Shown: positions 61,190 through 64,000 of the stretch, one piece after another
Layout of the letters: each line of letters opens with the position of its first letter
How positions within the stretch are numbered: the stretch's first letter is position 1
DNA from: GCA-2748575 sp965222725
GTDB lineage: Bacteria; Pseudomonadota; Gammaproteobacteria; Pseudomonadales; Ketobacteraceae
DNA length: 64,000 nt
Assembly (NCBI GenBank): GCA_965222725.1
Contig: OZ244969.1
Coordinates: 4,464,001 to 4,528,000 of the forward strand
Direction of reading: 5' to 3'
The notes under the pieces: generated by a model
What the model saw: the letters and a program-made list of their open reading frames with translations, nothing else
Told to the model about the DNA's origin: nothing
Database searches by the model: none
Program-made: the position numbers and the translations under genes

Positions 61190-63438
61190 GCTTTTTTCCT
61201 TTTCAAGAAGATGCCTGCCAAGGGAGGCAGTGTGATGGTTAATTGGTGAGGCTGCCCCTGCCACCCGACATCACTGGTGAGGATTTCGGTGCCATTGGAT
61301 ATATCGCTGCCGCCATAAAAGGTGGAATCGGTATTGAGAATTTCCTGATAGCTACCGGGCTCCGGCACGCCGATTCGATACTGATCTCGTACCACCGGGG
61401 TGAAATTAAACACCATGATCAGATAGTTCTCGCCATCGGTACGGTAAAAACTCACCACGGATTGCTCGCTGTCCTGACAATCAATCCACTGAAAGCCTTT
61501 GGAATCAAAATCAAAACGATGCAATGCCGATTCCTGTCGGTACAACTGATTCAGATCCTTCACCAGGGTCTGTACACCTTTCTGATAATCATATTGCAAC
61601 AGCTCCCAGTGGAGTTCGCGGGATTCGTCCCATTCTTCTCCCTGGGCAAACTCATCCCCCATAAACATCAGCTTTTTGCCCGGGTGGGCAAACTGGTAAC
61701 CATACAACAGACGCAGATTGGCAAACTTCTGCCAGGCATCACCGGGCATTTTATTCAGCATCGACGCTTTTCCATGCACCACTTCGTCATGGGACAAGGG
61801 TAATACGAAGTTTTCGGTAAAGGCGTATAACAGGCTGAAAGTAAGCTTGTTGTGGTGGTACTTGCGATGCACCGGGTCCTCATGAAAGTAGCTCAGGGTA
61901 TCGTTCATCCAGCCCATGTTCCATTTCATGGTAAAGCCCAGCCCTCCCAGATACACAGGTCGGGACACCTGGGGCCAGGCGGTAGATTCCTCAGCGATCA
62001 TCATGGCGCCGGGGAACTGTTCGTGAATCACCGAATTCAGGTGCTTGAGAAAATCTATGGCTTCCAGGTTTTCGTTGCCGCCATAGGGATTGGGCAACCA
62101 CTCCCCGGCGTTCTTGGAATAATCCAGATACAGCATGGATGCTACCGCATCCACCCGCAGGCCATCGATATGGAATTCGTCCATCCAGAAACAGGCGCTG
62201 GACACCAGAAAGTTACGCACCTCCTGGCGGCCATAATTAAAGATCAGTGTGCCCCAATCTTTATGTTCCCCCATACGGGGGTCTTCGTGTTCGTACAGGG
62301 CAGTTCCGTCAAAGCGCGCCAGTCCGTGGGCGTCTTTAGGAAAGTGTGCGGGTACCCAGTCCAGCAGCACGCCAATACCCGCTTCATGAAACAGATTGAT
62401 AAAGTGCTTGAGATCATCCGGATCGCCAAAACGACTGGTGGAAGCAAAGTAACCGGTTACCTGATAGCCCCAGGAGCCATCAAACGGGTATTCGGTCATG
62501 GGTAACAACTGGATATGGGTGTACCCCAGTTCTTTTACATAATCCAGTAGCTGGGGAGCAATGTCCCGATAACTATAAAAATCACCATTCTCTTTGCGCC
62601 GCCAACTGCCCAGATGGACCTCGTAAATGGAAATGGGCCGGCTTAACCACTGGTGATGGCGGCGGCGCTCCATCCAGAAACCGTCGTTCCATTCAAAGGG
62701 CCGGCGGTGCCAGATGACGCTGGCATTGTTGGGCCGCATTTCCTGAAAGAATCCGTAGGGATCGGATTTCAGAAACACATCGCCACTGGCGCGGTTACGT
62801 ATTTCATATTTATAAAACTGGCCGTGCTCCAGACCGGGAATAAACAGCTCCCAGACACCGGAGCTGCCGCGGGAACGCATGGGGTGGCAACGCCCGTCCC
62901 ACTGATTGAAACTACCCACCACACTGACCCGTTCGGCATTGGGCGCCCACACGGCAAAACGGACACCGGCGATGCCGTCCTGTTCACACAGGTGAGAACC
63001 CAGGAGATTATGTGCCTGACGACAGTCGCTCTGGCCCAGGGTCGCCAAATCGGATTCGTCCAGCATGGGCAAAAAGGTAAAGGGCTCCATGCGCCAGTTT
63101 GGCGCATCGGCGCTGGCGGATGTTTCAGGGTGGTACGCCAGATGCTGCGCCTCCCCTTCCCAGTAAAACAGACCGCGTTCGTCGGTTTTTTGCATCTGCT
63201 CCACCTGGCCATTGAGCAGCTTCACGAAGCAGGCTTCCCACCCGGGATGATAAGCCATTAAGTTTGCAAAAGTTTTTCCCTCTTTCTGCCATTCACGGCG
63301 GCCCAGCACGCTGAAAGGATCGTGATGGCGGCCTTGCACCAGGCGCTCGATACCGTCTGATTCGGCATGGTAATTGCCAGCCCTTGGTTGCGAGGATTTC
63401 TTGCCGGAACTGTTAATGGCTGATGCGCGGTTGCTCAT
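61186..63438 (-). CDS. glgB: GlgB, 1,4-alpha-glucan branching enzyme
   Basis: A 750-residue GH13 branching enzyme. An N-terminal CBM48-type pair of domains (about 25-225, with GVRFAVWAPNAERVSVVGSFNQW) leads to the catalytic barrel. Conserved regions are DWVPAHFP, the nucleophile Asp in DGLRVDAVASML, the acid Glu in IAEESTAWP and LSHDEVVHGK. It creates alpha-1,6 branches in glycogen. AAGGA stands before the ATG. The gene is divergent from glgC and translationally coupled to glgA. Confidence 0.98.
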   Translation of the reverse strand: MSNRASAINSSGKKSSQPRAGNYHAESDGIERLVQGRHHDPFSVLGRREWQKEGKTFANLMAYHPGWEACFVKLLNGQVEQMQKTDERGLFYWEGEAQHLAYHPETSASADAPNWRMEPFTFLPMLDESDLATLGQSDCRQAHNLLGSHLCEQDGIAGVRFAVWAPNAERVSVVGSFNQWDGRCHPMRSRGSSGVWELFIPGLEHGQFYKYEIRNRASGDVFLKSDPYGFFQEMRPNNASVIWHRRPFEWNDGFWMERRRHHQWLSRPISIYEVHLGSWRRKENGDFYSYRDIAPQLLDYVKELGYTHIQLLPMTEYPFDGSWGYQVTGYFASTSRFGDPDDLKHFINLFHEAGIGVLLDWVPAHFPKDAHGLARFDGTALYEHEDPRMGEHKDWGTLIFNYGRQEVRNFLVSSACFWMDEFHIDGLRVDAVASMLYLDYSKNAGEWLPNPYGGNENLEAIDFLKHLNSVIHEQFPGAMMIAEESTAWPQVSRPVYLGGLGFTMKWNMGWMNDTLSYFHEDPVHRKYHHNKLTFSLLYAFTENFVLPLSHDEVVHGKASMLNKMPGDAWQKFANLRLLYGYQFAHPGKKLMFMGDEFAQGEEWDESRELHWELLQYDYQKGVQTLVKDLNQLYRQESALHRFDFDSKGFQWIDCQDSEQSVVSFYRTDGENYLIMVFNFTPVVRDQYRIGVPEPGSYQEILNTDSTFYGGSDISNGTEILTSDVGWQGQPHQLTITLPPLAGIFLKRKKA

Positions 63439-63857
63439 GGTACATCCTTTTAATTTCCGGTGATAATAACGTAAGAAGCTGCTCTTATAAGGGCCTTTAT
63501 GTAGGGCCTACTGTATGTAGTGCCTATATGGGCCTTTCCATACACAGGCAGCTGTTTGCCAGTCCTGAGAGGGATAGTTATAGTGTCTAATAATTATGGC
63601 TTTGATCCAAATCAAACATCATCAAAGATAAGAGATATAGCATGGCTGGGCAATCTCTTGTTGATAAGATGCATCAGGGTGGTATGCGTTTTTGACGTCA
63701 GTCAACTAAAGTGCATAAAGCTTTCTTTTCTGGCCGTAGTCGCAGAAGTTGTCACAAACCTGTCACCTGCCCTTTTTTATAGTGGGTCAGGTGAACTTCG
63801 AATCAGTAAATACATAGCAAGCAGTCAATAAATAGCTACAGATCCTTGGTGGGAACA
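63439..63857. other. 419-bp divergent regulatory region between glgB and glgC
   Basis: No gene is supported. At 63491-63537, close to glgB, the sequence GGGCCTTT stands on both sides of two 13-mers, TATGTAGGGCCTA (63498-63510) and TATGTAGTGCCTA (63514-63526), with a 16-bp period. This may be a binding region for a regulator of glycogen genes. A 103-codon open frame at 63520-63831 shows no coding character. Confidence 0.55.
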
Positions 63858-64000
63858 ATGAAAGGACCGTTTTCTCTGCACCCGAAAAGTGTGATTCGTG
63901 ATACTTTTGCTCTGATACTTGCCGGGGGCAGCGGCTCCCGTTTGCGCTCGTTAACCAAATGGCATGCCAAGCCCTCGATACCCTTCGGGGGAAAGTTCCG
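63858..64000 (+). CDS. glgC: GlgC, glucose-1-phosphate adenylyltransferase (partial, runs off right edge)
   Basis: Only the first 47 residues are visible. They contain the nucleotide-binding signature LILAGGSGSRL followed by LTKWHAKPSIPFGGKF, which is specific to bacterial ADP-glucose pyrophosphorylase. The enzyme makes ADP-glucose for GlgA. GGTGGGA precedes the ATG at 63858. It is divergent from glgBA, so the glycogen genes are split into two transcripts around one control region. Confidence 0.93.
   Translation, partial: MKGPFSLHPKSVIRDTFALILAGGSGSRLRSLTKWHAKPSIPFGGKF

Noticed and set aside
63520..63831. A 103-codon open frame on the plus strand between glgB and glgC
   Set aside because: It lies in a divergent promoter region, has no clear ribosome-binding site, no recognisable domain and an erratic composition (scattered Cys and hydrophobic runs).

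Overview
The window looks like the chromosome of a marine, probably hydrocarbon- or lipid-using gammaproteobacterium. This rests on the gene families present: QueF, RimO, clade I NosZ, a MASE2-type CyaB-like cyclase, a Marinobacter-type fatty acyl-CoA reductase and an EphD-like hydrolase/dehydrogenase. An Alcanivorax/Ketobacter/Marinobacter-like lineage is my best guess; I cannot name the genus. Most of the window is ordinary, densely packed core sequence. No CRISPR array, insertion sequence, integrase or rRNA was seen.

Layout. 1-6.1 kb (minus strand): a PilZ-DUF1631 protein running off the left edge, a DUF2806 protein, a crotonase-fold enzyme, a periplasmic solute-binding protein and inorganic pyrophosphatase. 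6.2-14.1 kb: a complete nosRZDFYL cluster for nitrous oxide reduction. 14.2-17.5 kb: a visibly AT-richer segment lying against the 3' end of a tRNA-Ser gene. It holds a pentapeptide-repeat membrane protein and a three-gene hicA-hicB-secB-like operon, read here as a toxin-antitoxin-chaperone (TAC) module with a palindromic operator. 17.6-25.3 kb: nitroreductase, a divergent endonuclease V with altered active-site residues, a class III nucleotide cyclase, an AbgT transporter, QueF, an ABC-2 exporter and a histidine phosphatase.

25.5-29.6 kb: a TetR regulator, an RND/MMPL exporter and an overlapping BtuF-like binding protein. 29.6-38.4 kb: a lipid-metabolism region with a second TetR regulator in the middle. 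Near-identical inverted repeats (TTAC-N6-GTAA) lie in pairs in front of both flanking operons, so one local regulon is likely. The operons encode an M24-fold protein, an EphD-like hydrolase-SDR fusion and a diiron hydrolase on one side. On the other they encode an uncharacterised secreted protein, a two-domain fatty acyl-CoA reductase, a lipoprotein and a membrane protein. 38.6-45.7 kb: tRNA-Gly, an epimerase, an HSL-type esterase, rimO, a KamA-like radical SAM enzyme and a serine-hydrolase lipoprotein.

45.7-57.5 kb: a signalling-rich stretch with two tandem 7TM-GGDEF diguanylate cyclases, a third GGDEF protein with a periplasmic solute-binding sensor, a chemoreceptor, and several small membrane proteins. 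One of these (DUF2306) appears to start at an ATA codon. 57.6-64 kb: a ceramidase-family protein lacking the usual serine nucleophile, then glycogen synthesis genes glgA and glgB, with glgC divergent and cut by the right edge. Together with the PilZ protein at the left end, this gives three probable makers and one probable receptor of c-di-GMP in one window.
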